DNA from: Methylophilales bacterium | GTDB taxonomy: Bacteria; Pseudomonadota; Gammaproteobacteria; Burkholderiales; Methylophilaceae | Length of the DNA stretch: 64,000 bases | Direction of reading: 5' to 3' | NCBI GenBank assembly: GCA_019823025.1 | Contig: CP081940.1 | Location: forward strand, 124,001 to 188,000 | Part shown: positions 46,557 to 55,294 of the stretch, piece by piece | How the letters are laid out: each line of letters starts with the position of its first letter | Position numbering within the stretch: the stretch's first letter is position 1 | Notes under the pieces: model-generated | What the model was told of the DNA's origin: nothing | The model's input: the letters and a program-made list of their open reading frames with translations, nothing else | Databases searched by the model: none | Program-made: the position numbers and the translations under genes

Positions 46557-47509
46557 GTCTCTATCCATGGCAAGAGAAAGCTTGGTTAGAATTAAACACG
46601 AGTACTAATAAATTTCACCACGCGTATTTACTTATTGGGCCTTTAGGTGCCGGTTTAGAAAGATTCGCAAATGTATTTGCCTCCTCATTAATATGCAAAA
46701 ACTTAACAGATTCAATGCAGGCTTGTGGTAAATGCCAAGATTGCCAATGGCTATCAACTGAACATCCAGACCTTAAAGTCATTGATAATGAATCTGAGGA
46801 AGGTGCTTCAAAAAATATATCAATTGAATCCATAAGGAATGTAAAAAAATTTGTTGAGTTAAGCTCGCATTCAATTGGAGGTAAAAAGGTAATTTTAATT
46901 AATAATACTGAAAGTCTCACTGTTAATGCTGCCAATGCACTATTAAAAATTCTAGAGGAACCACCCGAAAACTCGTATTTGATATTAACAGCCCAGAATA
47001 TTTCAAGCCTATTACCTACCATTATAAGTCGGTGTTTAATGTTTAAAACACCAACACCTTCGGCTGATGATGCAAAAACATTTTTAAAAGCCGAAGGGTA
47101 CGAAAATTTATCTCCACAACTTCCCTTATTTAGCAATCTGCCATTAGATGTTATTGCCCATCAAAGTGACAGTGACTTATTTACAACGATGATCAATGAA
47201 TTTAAAAAAGGAGGGGATTTTGAATTGATGGCAATTGAGCCTAAATGGTTAAATGCAGACTTTAGAGAAACTATCAGCCTATTGCAAAAGTGGCTTTATG
47301 ATATTTTCTTATTTAAAATGACAAGAAAACATCATTTTTTTGAATCAAAAAAAGAAAATATAAAGAAACTTTCTGACGCCGCAGACATCACAAAATTATT
47401 AAATTTACTGAAAAGCGTGAATAATATTAAGTTAATTTCAAATAAACCAATCAATAAAGATATCTCATTTGATAACCTTATGGTCGAATATAGAAATATT
47501 TTTAAATAA
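46553..47509 (+). CDS. holB: DNA polymerase III delta' subunit
   Basis: Clamp-loader subunit. The 318 residues have the N-terminal HAYLLIGPLGAGLERFANVFA (a degenerate P-loop, as expected for delta'), a four-cysteine zinc module in CGKCQDCQW, VILINNTESLTVNAANALLKILEEPP near residue 120, and the SRC-like motif in ISRCLMF. It sits between tmk and tatD; the pilZ gene often found here is absent. Confidence 0.95.
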   Translation: MSLYPWQEKAWLELNTSTNKFHHAYLLIGPLGAGLERFANVFASSLICKNLTDSMQACGKCQDCQWLSTEHPDLKVIDNESEEGASKNISIESIRNVKKFVELSSHSIGGKKVILINNTESLTVNAANALLKILEEPPENSYLILTAQNISSLLPTIISRCLMFKTPTPSADDAKTFLKAEGYENLSPQLPLFSNLPLDVIAHQSDSDLFTTMINEFKKGGDFELMAIEPKWLNADFRETISLLQKWLYDIFLFKMTRKHHFFESKKENIKKLSDAADITKLLNLLKSVNNIKLISNKPINKDISFDNLMVEYRNIFK

Positions 47510-47512
47510 ACT

Positions 47513-48286
47513 ATGTACATAGACTCACACTGCCATATTAATTTTCCAGAACTAAACAAGAATATAGACAGCGTTTTGTCTAATATGAATGAAAAGTTAA
47601 TTACTCATGCATTATGCGTAAGTGTCACACTCGATAACTTTGAGAGCGTTCTTAAGCTCGCTAATGCACATAAAAATATTTTTGCATCCGTTGGGGTTCA
47701 TCCAGATTATGAGGATATTACTGAACCTGATATCAAAACCCTTACTTCACTTGCCAGAAATAATAAGGTTGTCGCAATAGGGGAGACTGGCTTAGACTAT
47801 TTTCGCCTTACAGGAGAGCTTTTATGGCAAAAGGAACGTTTTAGAACTCATATTAGAGCTGCAGTTGAATCAAAATTACCACTCATTATTCACACAAGGA
47901 ATGCACGGGAAGATACGATCCAAATAATGAAAGAAGAAAATGCGTCAAGCGCAAAAGGGGTGATGCACTGCTTTACTGAAACTTATGAAATGGCAAAGCA
48001 GGCCATTGATCAGGATTTTTATATTTCCTTCTCAGGTATTATTACCTTTAAAAATGCAGAGTCATTAAGGGAAACTGTAAAAAAAATTCCATTAGATAGA
48101 ATGTTAATCGAAACAGATTCTCCTTACCTTGCTCCCGTCCCAAATAGAGGGAAGCTTAATGAGCCATCAAACGTAGTTTATGTGGCTGAAAAGATAGCTG
48201 AAATAAAAAATATCAGTGTTGAGGAGGTTGCTAAAACAACAACTGAGAATTTCTTTTCATTGTTTTCTAAATGTCAGACCAGTTAA
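47513..48286 (+). CDS. tatD: TatD-family metal-dependent DNase
   Basis: A TIM-barrel hydrolase with 3'-5' exonuclease activity in known members. The 257 residues carry metal ligands in MYIDSHCHINF, GETGLDYFR, IIHTRNARED, MHCFTE and ETDSPYLAP, all in the standard order. It starts three bases after holB and overlaps the next gene by 16 bases. Confidence 0.95.
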   Translation: MYIDSHCHINFPELNKNIDSVLSNMNEKLITHALCVSVTLDNFESVLKLANAHKNIFASVGVHPDYEDITEPDIKTLTSLARNNKVVAIGETGLDYFRLTGELLWQKERFRTHIRAAVESKLPLIIHTRNAREDTIQIMKEENASSAKGVMHCFTETYEMAKQAIDQDFYISFSGIITFKNAESLRETVKKIPLDRMLIETDSPYLAPVPNRGKLNEPSNVVYVAEKIAEIKNISVEEVAKTTTENFFSLFSKCQTS

Positions 48287-49041
48287 CACTATTGGGGGTA
48301 GGTGCAAGCGCTGGCACCCCTGTGGTAGGTTGCGAGTGTAGTACTTGTCGTTCAAATAATAAGAAAAACTATCGGACGCGATGTTCAAGTCTTTTGACTC
48401 TAAAAAACGGTAAAAATATTCTAATAGATACAAGTCCAGATCTTCGTTTGCAATCATTAAGGGAGGGTCTTACATCTGTTGATGCTGTTCTATTTACTCA
48501 CCATCATGCTGATCACTGTCATGGCATTGATGATCTAAGGGCATTTTGTCAAATTAACAAAAAGCAAATTCCACTTTATGGGAATCAATTTTCAATTGAT
48601 GAATTAAATAAAAAATTTCAATATGCAATGACCGAGCCTAATGGATTTTGGGAAGTTCCAATTCTTAAGCCAAATGTCATCAATGAACCCATTGAGTTAT
48701 TTGGTCAAAATATTAAGCCTATACCAGTTTTTCATGGAAGATCTTTAATTAATGGTTATAGAATGGGAGATATGGCTTACCTTACTGATGTTTCTAAAAT
48801 ACCAGATACCTCTATGGAACAACTGCGAAACTTAGATGTCCTATTATTAGATTGTTTAAAAAATGAACCTCATCCAACGCATTTTTCTGTTAAGGAAAGC
48901 CTTGAGGTTGCTGGAGAGTTAAAAGCTAAAAAAACGATTCTGATACACATGACACACGATCTCGAGTATGATGCACTATCAAAATTATTACCAGAATCCA
49001 TTTATGTTGGATATGATGGCTTAAAAATAAATGTTAACTAG
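48271..49041 (+). CDS. Metallo-beta-lactamase-fold hydrolase (PhnP-like)
   Basis: A 256-residue metal-dependent hydrolase with LLGVGASAGTPVVGCECSTC at the N terminus. This cysteine-rich start is like that of PhnP, which hydrolyses cyclic phosphates. The zinc site is in FTHHHADHCHGIDDLR, and later ligands are in LLDCL and ILIHMTHDLEYD. No phosphonate genes are nearby, so it is more likely a general cyclic phosphodiesterase. It is coupled to tatD by overlap. The substrate is unknown. Confidence 0.85.
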   Translation: MSDQLTLLGVGASAGTPVVGCECSTCRSNNKKNYRTRCSSLLTLKNGKNILIDTSPDLRLQSLREGLTSVDAVLFTHHHADHCHGIDDLRAFCQINKKQIPLYGNQFSIDELNKKFQYAMTEPNGFWEVPILKPNVINEPIELFGQNIKPIPVFHGRSLINGYRMGDMAYLTDVSKIPDTSMEQLRNLDVLLLDCLKNEPHPTHFSVKESLEVAGELKAKKTILIHMTHDLEYDALSKLLPESIYVGYDGLKINVN

Positions 49042-49059
49042 ATTTAAAGGAATTTTATT

Positions 49060-49422
49060 ATGTTTGAAAATATGAAGCGCTTATCAGTTTTTTTTGCTCT
49101 TTTTGTCTTTGCGTTTAATATCCATGCTGAGGATAAGCGTGTTTACTCAGAAAATGATTTTATCAATATTTTTAGTGGGAAACCAAAGGCACGTTTTTTG
49201 AAGTATCTTGGTGAGCCAGACGATAAACAGATTGCGATTAAGCCAAAAGATGCAAGTAAAGTAATCTCAAGACCAACTGATAATAAGAATAAAAAGAAAG
49301 ATAAGATGGAGATGTGGTACTACAGCCATGTTGTTGAATACTCTCCGGGCAAGACTTATTTAAAAACTGAAATCACTTTCATCAATGACCGATGCCGAAG
49401 CATTAGTTTCTTTAATCAATAA
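49060..49422 (+). CDS. Exported small protein, weakly SmpA/BamE-like
   Basis: A 120-residue protein with a signal peptide (RLSVFFALFVFAFNIHAE). A short mature domain follows: an FLKYLGEPDDKQ helix-turn resembling the LGxPD of SmpA/BamE folds, then EMWYYSHVVEYSP and a strand TYLKTEITFINDRC. There is no lipobox, so it would be soluble in the periplasm. It ends the long rightward core cluster just before a bidirectional terminator. Function unknown; the fold suggestion is tentative. Confidence 0.6.
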   Translation: MFENMKRLSVFFALFVFAFNIHAEDKRVYSENDFINIFSGKPKARFLKYLGEPDDKQIAIKPKDASKVISRPTDNKNKKKDKMEMWYYSHVVEYSPGKTYLKTEITFINDRCRSISFFNQ

Positions 49423-49435
49423 AATTTGTAAGTAT

Positions 49436-49463
49436 AAAAAAACCACCTTACGGTGGTTTTTTT
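49436..49463. terminator. Bidirectional intrinsic terminator
   Basis: AAAAAACCACC pairs with GGTGGTTTTTT around a TTAC loop, giving a perfect GC core flanked by A and T runs on both sides. It lies between the rightward core cluster and the leftward DUF1097 gene and can end transcription from both. Confidence 0.95.
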
Positions 49464-49478
49464 ATATCTAATTAATAT

Positions 49479-49985
49479 TTAACCTAACTTTGAAGCTAAC
49501 ATTTCTGAAAGCTTAGCCATAATTGCACCACCAACAAATGAAATTACCATTAATATAAATGGGTGACCCATACCAATCTCAAGAACACTTCCACCATCTG
49601 ATGCCAGAGCAGCTTCTAGAGCAATTAACTCTGTTAGAAGCCAACCAAAAGTGGCAGCATAACCTAATACGTTTGCTGGTATGTTATTAAGTTTTGGAAC
49701 AGCTGTAAGAATATATACAGTAATACCTACAGCAACTGGTGCAGCAAACTGACCTAAGTAATCATCGATCAATGCTAAAATAAAAACAGCGACAATGGCC
49801 ATAAATGAACCAAAGATCGTTGCCATAATAGTTTTACCTAGCGCGTCTTTACCTACGGTAAAATAAGCACCCCATGCGATAAAGCCTGCCCAAACTAATG
49901 CTAAGCCATTTAATGGACCAGCTAATACCAACCAAGTCCATAGTACAGCTACTAAAGCAATACTAACTCCTAGTGCATTTTTCAT
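49479..49985 (-). CDS. DUF1097 membrane protein
   Basis: A 168-residue integral membrane protein with about five hydrophobic helices and glycine- and alanine-rich turns such as GPLNGLALVWAGFIAWGAYF and FVGGAIMAKLSEMLASKLG. It resembles the uncharacterised DUF1097 family. The base composition is richer in GC than its neighbours. It is a single-gene unit with a consensus-like promoter, a leader of about 100 bases, a strong AGGAGG-type ribosome site and a perfect terminator, all signs of high expression. Function unknown. Confidence 0.8.
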   Translation of the reverse strand: MKNALGVSIALVAVLWTWLVLAGPLNGLALVWAGFIAWGAYFTVGKDALGKTIMATIFGSFMAIVAVFILALIDDYLGQFAAPVAVGITVYILTAVPKLNNIPANVLGYAATFGWLLTELIALEAALASDGGSVLEIGMGHPFILMVISFVGGAIMAKLSEMLASKLG

Positions 49986-50100
49986 AATTAAATTCCTCCT
50001 GTTGAATTTAAAAGTAAAATTTACTTAATCATAAATTTATTTAAAAGCTAATAAAGATCAATTATTAAAATTTAATTGTAAATTTAAATAACTACGTTAG

Positions 50101-50128
50101 ATACTACACCCCGAGTTGAGGTTGTCAA
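50101..50128 (-). promoter_or_regulatory. Promoter of the DUF1097 gene
   Basis: On the minus strand, a perfect -35 TTGACA (50123-50128) and a -10 TAGTAT (50101-50106) are 16 bases apart. Transcription would start near 50094, leaving an AT-rich leader of about 100 bases before the start codon. Together with the facing promoter it accounts for part of the roughly 420-base gap; the rest shows no gene. Confidence 0.65.
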
Positions 50129-50273
50129 ATAACAAAATAGATTTGCTTTTAAAAGTAAAACCACTATTGGCTATTGTTGCCTACTTTAAGGTCAAAGGTA
50201 CGTGTTTGATTGAAACTCTAGATTTTATTGTCTAAGAAGACTTCATGAATCTATAGTTAAGATACTTTGTAAT

Positions 50274-50301
50274 TTGACAAAATATTTAATAGGCATAAAG
50301 T
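50274..50301 (+). promoter_or_regulatory. Promoter upstream of the molybdoenzyme island
   Basis: A perfect -35 TTGACA (50274-50279) is followed 16 bases later by TAAAGT. It is about 105 bases before the NTF2-like gene and could drive the island. The region from here to the start is very AT-rich, with no clear operator. Confidence 0.5.
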
Positions 50302-50406
50302 TAAATTAAAGGTTGCATTATTTGAAAATAACTGAGCAAATATTTTAATTTAAAGATTTAACAATTTTAAATTTTAAACAAAGTAATTCTAACTTTGGAG
50401 ATTGTG

Positions 50407-50781
50407 ATGACTACAACCACAGATATTAATGATTATAAAGCTATAACTAATTTACTAACGAGCCATTATTTAAAAGGGGCAGTTTCAGGAAAGGGGTCTG
50501 AAATGAAACCTTCATTTCATGATGATGCGGCTTGGTATGGCTATGTAGGCCCCGATCTAGTCGCTGGGCCAATCCAGACTTTATATGATTGGCATGACGG
50601 CAATGGTGCGGCGACAGATTTAGTTTTCAACATATCAAAAATAGAAATAGTAGGTACGGCAGCAAGTGTGAGAATTGAACTTGATAACTGGAAGGGGTCT
50701 CGTTTTACTGATTTTTTTAATATGCTTAAAGTTGATGGAAAATGGAAAGTGATGAACAAGGTTTTTTACTTACATCCATAG
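50407..50781 (+). CDS. NTF2-like protein of the putative lumazine-binding family
   Basis: A 124-residue single-domain protein of the SnoaL/NTF2 fold. Its order (helical ITNLLTSHYLKGAVSG, then MKPSFHDDAAWYGY, then strands ending in DGKWKVMNKVFYLHP) fits the Lumazine_bd_2 group. The start at 50407, with GGAG seven bases upstream, is preferred to an in-frame TTG at 50395. It precedes the molybdoenzyme by about 60 bases. Members have varied or unknown roles; a small-molecule binding or enzymatic role in the island is inference. Confidence 0.75.
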   Translation: MTTTTDINDYKAITNLLTSHYLKGAVSGKGSEMKPSFHDDAAWYGYVGPDLVAGPIQTLYDWHDGNGAATDLVFNISKIEIVGTAASVRIELDNWKGSRFTDFFNMLKVDGKWKVMNKVFYLHP

Positions 50782-50843
50782 GGTATCAGTTAAGAATATC
50801 AAAATTTTTGTTTAATTATAAATTTGAATATAGGAGATGATTA

Positions 50844-52979
50844 ATGAATAAACCTGCAGATTTTGATGTAGAAACTTTTCACGGCGGCTGTCCGCATGAT
50901 TGCCCGGATACTTGCTCTATGGTATTCACGGTAAAAGATAAAAAATTAATAAGCGTGACAGGAAACCCTGATCACCCAATGACGCAGGGAGGTCTTTGCG
51001 TCAAACTTAAAGATTACGAACAACGGCATTATCATCCTGATCGTTTATTGTATCCAATGAAGCGTACAGGCCCTAAAGGTACTAAACAGTTTGAACGTAT
51101 TACGTGGGATGAAGCTTTGGATACGATTACGACTAAATGGAAAAAAATTATTGCAGAAGATGGTCCGCAAGCAATCATGCCAAATAGTTATTTAGGTCAT
51201 CAAGGTTTAGTGCATGGCTTAAATGGCGGCGATGCCTTCTTTAATCGCATGGGCGCAACTGTTACTGAACGTACTTTCTGTGGAGAAGGTTCTTGTACTG
51301 CATGGTTAATGACTGTAGGGCCAACTGCTGGGGTAGATCCTGAAAGTTTCATACATTCTAAATATATTGTTGTTTGGGCATGCAACTCTGCTAGCACTAA
51401 TTTACATCACTGGGCTATTATTAAAAAAGCTCAAGCAAAAGGTGCAAAAATTGTAGTTGTTGACTCATTCGCATCTAGGACAGCAAAACAATCTGATTGG
51501 CATATTGCTCCTAAACCAGGGACAGATAGTGCTCTAGCAATGGCTATGATGCAGGTGATTATTGAAGAAAATTTGCAAGACCAAGATTACATTGATAACT
51601 ACACAGAAGGCTTTACAGAGTTATCAGAACGCGCTAAAACACGCACACCTGAATGGGCAGAAAAAATTACTGGCATACCTGCTGAAGATATTCGAAAGTT
51701 CGCACGTGAGTATGCAACGTCACAGCCTTCTGCAATTCGCATCGGAGTTGCATTAGAGAGAAACTACGGTGGTAGTCAAGCCATTCGCGCAGTAACATGT
51801 TTACCGGCTTTGACTGGGGCTTGGCGGCACGTTGGCGGAGGAGCATTGCAATTCCCAGTATGGGAGCACCCTTATAAGTTTGATGTGATGTGTCGTCCAG
51901 ATTTAATTCCTGAAGGGACACAAGTCGTAAATAACCTACAGTTAGGCCGCGTACTTTTAGGAGAGATAGATTTAAAGACACCTATTAAATCGATGATGAT
52001 ATGGAATACTAATCCTCTGACGCAAGCACCTGAAACTGATAAAATTGCAAAAGGTCTAGAGCGTGAAGACTTATTCACTGTTGTAGCTGACCATTTTATT
52101 ACAGATACAGCTGCTTACGCAGACATTGTTTTGCCAGCTGCCATGGGTGCAGAGATGGAAGACATGATTCTCTCATGGGGCCATCTCTATCTTACCTACA
52201 ACGAAAAATGCATTGAGGCACCAGGCGAAGCAATATCAAATATGGAAATCTTTAGACGTTTAGCCAAATTAATGGGTTATGAAGAAGAAAACTTTAAATG
52301 GAGTGATCATGAGTGTTTAGAAAATTTTGTAGATTGGGATGCACCGACTTGTGAGGGCATTGATTTAGATTATCTTCGTGAACATGGTTACGCGCGCTTA
52401 AAAGATTTTGGTGATAAAGATATGCGTGCACGTCATGCTAAGGGTGAATTCGCAACCGAAACTGGAAAATGCCACTTTAAGGTGGAAGGCGCTAAGAACT
52501 TTGTAGCAGGTCCGTTCCGTCAAATGTACGAAGGTTTCCAACCAGGAGAAGATTTGGACTCATTGCCCGATTATGTTGAGTCACGTGAAACTCCAGCAAC
52601 GAATCCAGACTTAGCAGCTAATTTTCCACTTAATATTATTTCACCTAAGAGTCATGGCTTTTTGAATTCTTGTTATGCCAATGATACAAGGAAACAAAAA
52701 GGACAAGGTGAACAGTCTATTTTACTAAATAAATTAGATGCAGAAACACGTAATATTAAAGACGGGTCAGTTATTAAAGTCTTTAATGACCGTGGTTCTT
52801 TTAAAGGAGTAGCAAAAATTTCTGAAGATGTGAATGCTGGTATTGTAGTTGCTACATTGGGTTATTGGCGCCAACTTAATGATGGCACAGTTAATTGCAT
52901 TAGCTTTGCTGAATTTGGGGACATGGGCCATTCCCCAACATTCTCTGATAATTTAGTTGATGTTAGCTTAGCGGCATAG
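50844..52979 (+). CDS. Molybdopterin oxidoreductase, uncharacterised MopB_3-like group
   Basis: A Mo-bisPGD enzyme of the DMSO reductase superfamily. The N terminus binds a [4Fe-4S] cluster through GGCPHDCPDTCSM and GGLCVK. RLLYPMKRTGPKG, FERITWDEALD and GSDSALAMAMM-like cofactor motifs follow. The probable Mo ligand is the cysteine in RTFCGEGSCTAW (about residue 146). The C-terminal domain starts near LNIISPKSHGFLNS and ends with a normal MGD-binding barrel. There is no twin-arginine signal, so it is cytoplasmic. The 711 residues are complete. Arginine is mostly CGT/CGC, unlike the AGA-rich core genes, which suggests transfer. Substrate unknown. Confidence 0.9.
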   Translation: MNKPADFDVETFHGGCPHDCPDTCSMVFTVKDKKLISVTGNPDHPMTQGGLCVKLKDYEQRHYHPDRLLYPMKRTGPKGTKQFERITWDEALDTITTKWKKIIAEDGPQAIMPNSYLGHQGLVHGLNGGDAFFNRMGATVTERTFCGEGSCTAWLMTVGPTAGVDPESFIHSKYIVVWACNSASTNLHHWAIIKKAQAKGAKIVVVDSFASRTAKQSDWHIAPKPGTDSALAMAMMQVIIEENLQDQDYIDNYTEGFTELSERAKTRTPEWAEKITGIPAEDIRKFAREYATSQPSAIRIGVALERNYGGSQAIRAVTCLPALTGAWRHVGGGALQFPVWEHPYKFDVMCRPDLIPEGTQVVNNLQLGRVLLGEIDLKTPIKSMMIWNTNPLTQAPETDKIAKGLEREDLFTVVADHFITDTAAYADIVLPAAMGAEMEDMILSWGHLYLTYNEKCIEAPGEAISNMEIFRRLAKLMGYEEENFKWSDHECLENFVDWDAPTCEGIDLDYLREHGYARLKDFGDKDMRARHAKGEFATETGKCHFKVEGAKNFVAGPFRQMYEGFQPGEDLDSLPDYVESRETPATNPDLAANFPLNIISPKSHGFLNSCYANDTRKQKGQGEQSILLNKLDAETRNIKDGSVIKVFNDRGSFKGVAKISEDVNAGIVVATLGYWRQLNDGTVNCISFAEFGDMGHSPTFSDNLVDVSLAA

Positions 52980-52999
52980 CTTTATAAGGAATAAGGTTT

Positions 53000-53116
53000 A
53001 TGAGTACATATTTTGGCCGTTGTGATTGCGGAAATATTGAATATGAGTTTCAGGATAATCCAATCAATACAGTATTTTTCCAAAATATGACACTCTCCCA
53101 TCTAGCGGATAGATAA
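53000..53116 (+). pseudogene. Remnant of a GFA-family (CENP-V/GFA) gene
   Basis: An open frame of 38 codons with a good ribosome site (ATAAGG) begins MSTYFGRCDCGNIEYEF. This matches the start of glutathione-dependent formaldehyde-activating (GFA) family proteins, which have a GxCxCGxxxY/F zinc motif. Resemblance stops after about residue 25, where the next zinc cysteines should be; the frame ends 11 residues later. The intact family is 110-190 residues. It is most likely a truncated relic left between the molybdoenzyme and ferredoxin genes. Confidence 0.55.
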
Positions 53117-53145
53117 CTCATTAACCTTTTGAAGGTATAAAAACT

Positions 53146-53451
53146 ATGACAACATTAGTCACTGATAATTGCCAACGATGTCGTTTTACAGAGTGTGTAA
53201 CGGCATGTCCAGTTTCTGCATTTCATGCTGGCGAAGACATGTTGTATATTAATCCAGATGTCTGCGTAGATTGTGGTGCATGCATTCCCAAGTGCCCAGT
53301 TCAGGCGATCTATGAAGATATAGACCTACCAGATAAGTTAGAGGAGTGGATTGACATAAATGAAACACAGGCAAAAAAGTTTCCAATAATTACCAAAAAA
53401 GAATCTGCTTACGAAGGTGCTGAAGATCGTAAAAAAACTTTAGGTTTTTAG
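53146..53451 (+). CDS. 7Fe ferredoxin (FdxA type)
   Basis: A small cytoplasmic electron carrier of 101 residues. The N-terminal pattern NCQRCRFTECVTACPVSAF and the second block CVDCGACIPKCPVQAIY supply one [3Fe-4S] and one [4Fe-4S] site, as in Azotobacter ferredoxin I. The extra free cysteine after the fourth ligand is replaced by serine. A C-terminal tail of about 40 residues follows. The stop shares a base with the reductase start, so the pair is produced together and almost certainly interacts. Confidence 0.93.
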   Translation: MTTLVTDNCQRCRFTECVTACPVSAFHAGEDMLYINPDVCVDCGACIPKCPVQAIYEDIDLPDKLEEWIDINETQAKKFPIITKKESAYEGAEDRKKTLGF

Positions 53452-54833
53452 TGACGGCAAGCTTAAAAACAAAAAACCAGCTCAAGGTAGTAATCATTGG
53501 AAGTGGCCCAAGCGGTTTTTATGTTGCTGATTCAATAATAAATTCTGGTATATCTGCTGAGATTACAATTTTAGAAAAATTACCATGCCCCTATGGTTTA
53601 ATTCGTTATGGTGTTGCTCCAGATCACCAAAAACTAAAACGTATCGCTAATACTCTAGACACCATAGCTGAGCAGCCTTCTGTTAACTTTCTTGGCAACG
53701 TTGAATTAGGCAAGGATATCAGTCTTGAAGAAATCAAATCAAACTACCAAGTTATAGTTTTTTGCAATGGTATGTCTGACAGCATTTCTCTTGGAATCGA
53801 CGGTGAGCATTTAACTGGGGTTTATCCATGCAATGATTTGATAGGTTGGTACAATGGACACCCTGATTATCAGGATCTGGAATTTAACTTTGACCATGAT
53901 ACTGCGATCGTTATTGGACATGGGAATGTTGCAATTGATATCTCACGTATTTTAAGTAAATCTATAGATGATTTACGAACATCTGATATTCCTGAGAATG
54001 CACTGGAGACATTATCTAAGAAAACATTAAAGCATGTACATATGATTGGAAGACGTGGGCCAATTCAATCTAAATTCACGACTAAAGAATTCCATGAGCT
54101 TGGTAAATTAAGTAATTGTAATGTTTCACTAGACCCAAAATACCTTAATCTTAATGCAGCTTCCCAACTAGAGCTTGATGATATATCAAATACTATAGTC
54201 CATAAAAATTATAAAGTGATGCAATCATATGCTGAGAATTTTTCAGCAATAAATGATAACAATAAAACTCAAATAAGCATTGATTTTATGATGAATCCGA
54301 AATATTTCGCAGGAAAAAAACAGTTATCAAGTGCTTTCTTTGAAGAGACTTATTTAGAAGGAGCTGCATTTAATCAGACATGTAAGACTTCAGATCGCTT
54401 AATAGAAATAAGATGTGGACTGGCTTTTACTAGCGTCGGTTTTAGAGGCACTATATTAGAAAACCTACCCATAAATGAACCTAAAAGAACTCTATCTAAT
54501 CAAAATTCAAACCTGATAGGTGGCGATGGAAAAATTATTAAAGGCTTGTATGCGGCTGGCTGGGTTAAACGTGGTCCACATGGTGTTATAGGTACCAATC
54601 GAGAGTGCGCTCAAAATACTGTTGATAGCATTCTTAAAGATATTCCCATATTGATTCAATCTAATGCTGAAGGTAAGGCTGGCTTGTTAAAAGTACTAAA
54701 TAAAAAAAATATACGCTATACAACGTTTGAAGACTGGAAAGTGATTGATAAAAAAGAAATTGATAATGGGTTATTATTAGGAAAACCAAGAGAAAAGTTT
54801 GTTACTGTCAAAGAAATGTTAGCAAGCTTATAA
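53451..54833 (+). CDS. Ferredoxin-NADP reductase, adrenodoxin reductase (FprA) type
   Basis: Transfers electrons between NADPH and ferredoxin. The 460 residues have the FAD motif VVIIGSGPSGFYVADSI, PYGLIRYGVAPDHQKLK and the NADPH motif VIGHGNVAIDISRIL. The FAD-capping region GWVKRGPHGVIGTNRECAQNT near residue 365 is diagnostic. Translation starts at a GTG overlapping the ferredoxin stop. The context implies NADPH, reductase, 7Fe ferredoxin and molybdoenzyme as a chain. The direction of flow is not fixed by sequence. Confidence 0.92.
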   Translation: MTASLKTKNQLKVVIIGSGPSGFYVADSIINSGISAEITILEKLPCPYGLIRYGVAPDHQKLKRIANTLDTIAEQPSVNFLGNVELGKDISLEEIKSNYQVIVFCNGMSDSISLGIDGEHLTGVYPCNDLIGWYNGHPDYQDLEFNFDHDTAIVIGHGNVAIDISRILSKSIDDLRTSDIPENALETLSKKTLKHVHMIGRRGPIQSKFTTKEFHELGKLSNCNVSLDPKYLNLNAASQLELDDISNTIVHKNYKVMQSYAENFSAINDNNKTQISIDFMMNPKYFAGKKQLSSAFFEETYLEGAAFNQTCKTSDRLIEIRCGLAFTSVGFRGTILENLPINEPKRTLSNQNSNLIGGDGKIIKGLYAAGWVKRGPHGVIGTNRECAQNTVDSILKDIPILIQSNAEGKAGLLKVLNKKNIRYTTFEDWKVIDKKEIDNGLLLGKPREKFVTVKEMLASL

Positions 54834-54934
54834 TTTTAAAGAGTTTTATTATAGACGCTAAGACAAGTATTGCTAATCAATTAGAGTTAATCAATAGCTC
54901 TTTCGAAAAGTATTCAAATAAAACATTACCGTTA

Positions 54935-55294
54935 GTGGATGCAGGTAATCTGGTTGAGTCCTTTAACAAATGTCCTTTTCCGATAGCAAGTCATGACTTA
55001 AATGGTTTTTTCAATTATTTAAATAGAGCAGCGCTATCTCTTTTTAAGGTGAACTTAGACCAAGTGATAGGTCAGCCTACGACTATGACGGCTCCTGAAT
55101 CTGAACAAAAAGAAAGAAATGAACTATTAAATCAAGTAAACTCTCATGGCTTTATAGAGAACTATAAGGGCATTCGCGTAGCATCAGATGGTGCGTTATT
55201 TCAGATTGAAGATGCCACTATTTGGAATATAGTTGATAAAGAATCAATCAAAATTGGACAAGCCGTCATCATATATAGGTCAAGAATATTATGA
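54935..55294 (+). CDS. PAS/MEKHLA-domain protein
   Basis: A small sensor-like protein of at least 119 residues. The domain runs from CPFPIASHDLNGFFNYLNRAAL through VIGQPTTMTAPESEQKERNELL to IEDATIWNIVD, matching the MEKHLA variant of the PAS fold. No output domain is attached. The listed start is GTG at 54935, but the frame stays open upstream through LELINSSFEKYSNK, which looks coding. It has no ATG, GTG or TTG near the AAAGAG at 54838, so the true start is unclear. It sits between the reductase and the transporter (overlap of four bases). Confidence 0.7.
   Translation: MDAGNLVESFNKCPFPIASHDLNGFFNYLNRAALSLFKVNLDQVIGQPTTMTAPESEQKERNELLNQVNSHGFIENYKGIRVASDGALFQIEDATIWNIVDKESIKIGQAVIIYRSRIL

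Noticed and set aside
46615..47136. 173-codon minus-strand frame opposite holB
   Set aside because: Antisense shadow of a confident gene; no recognisable domain or start signal.
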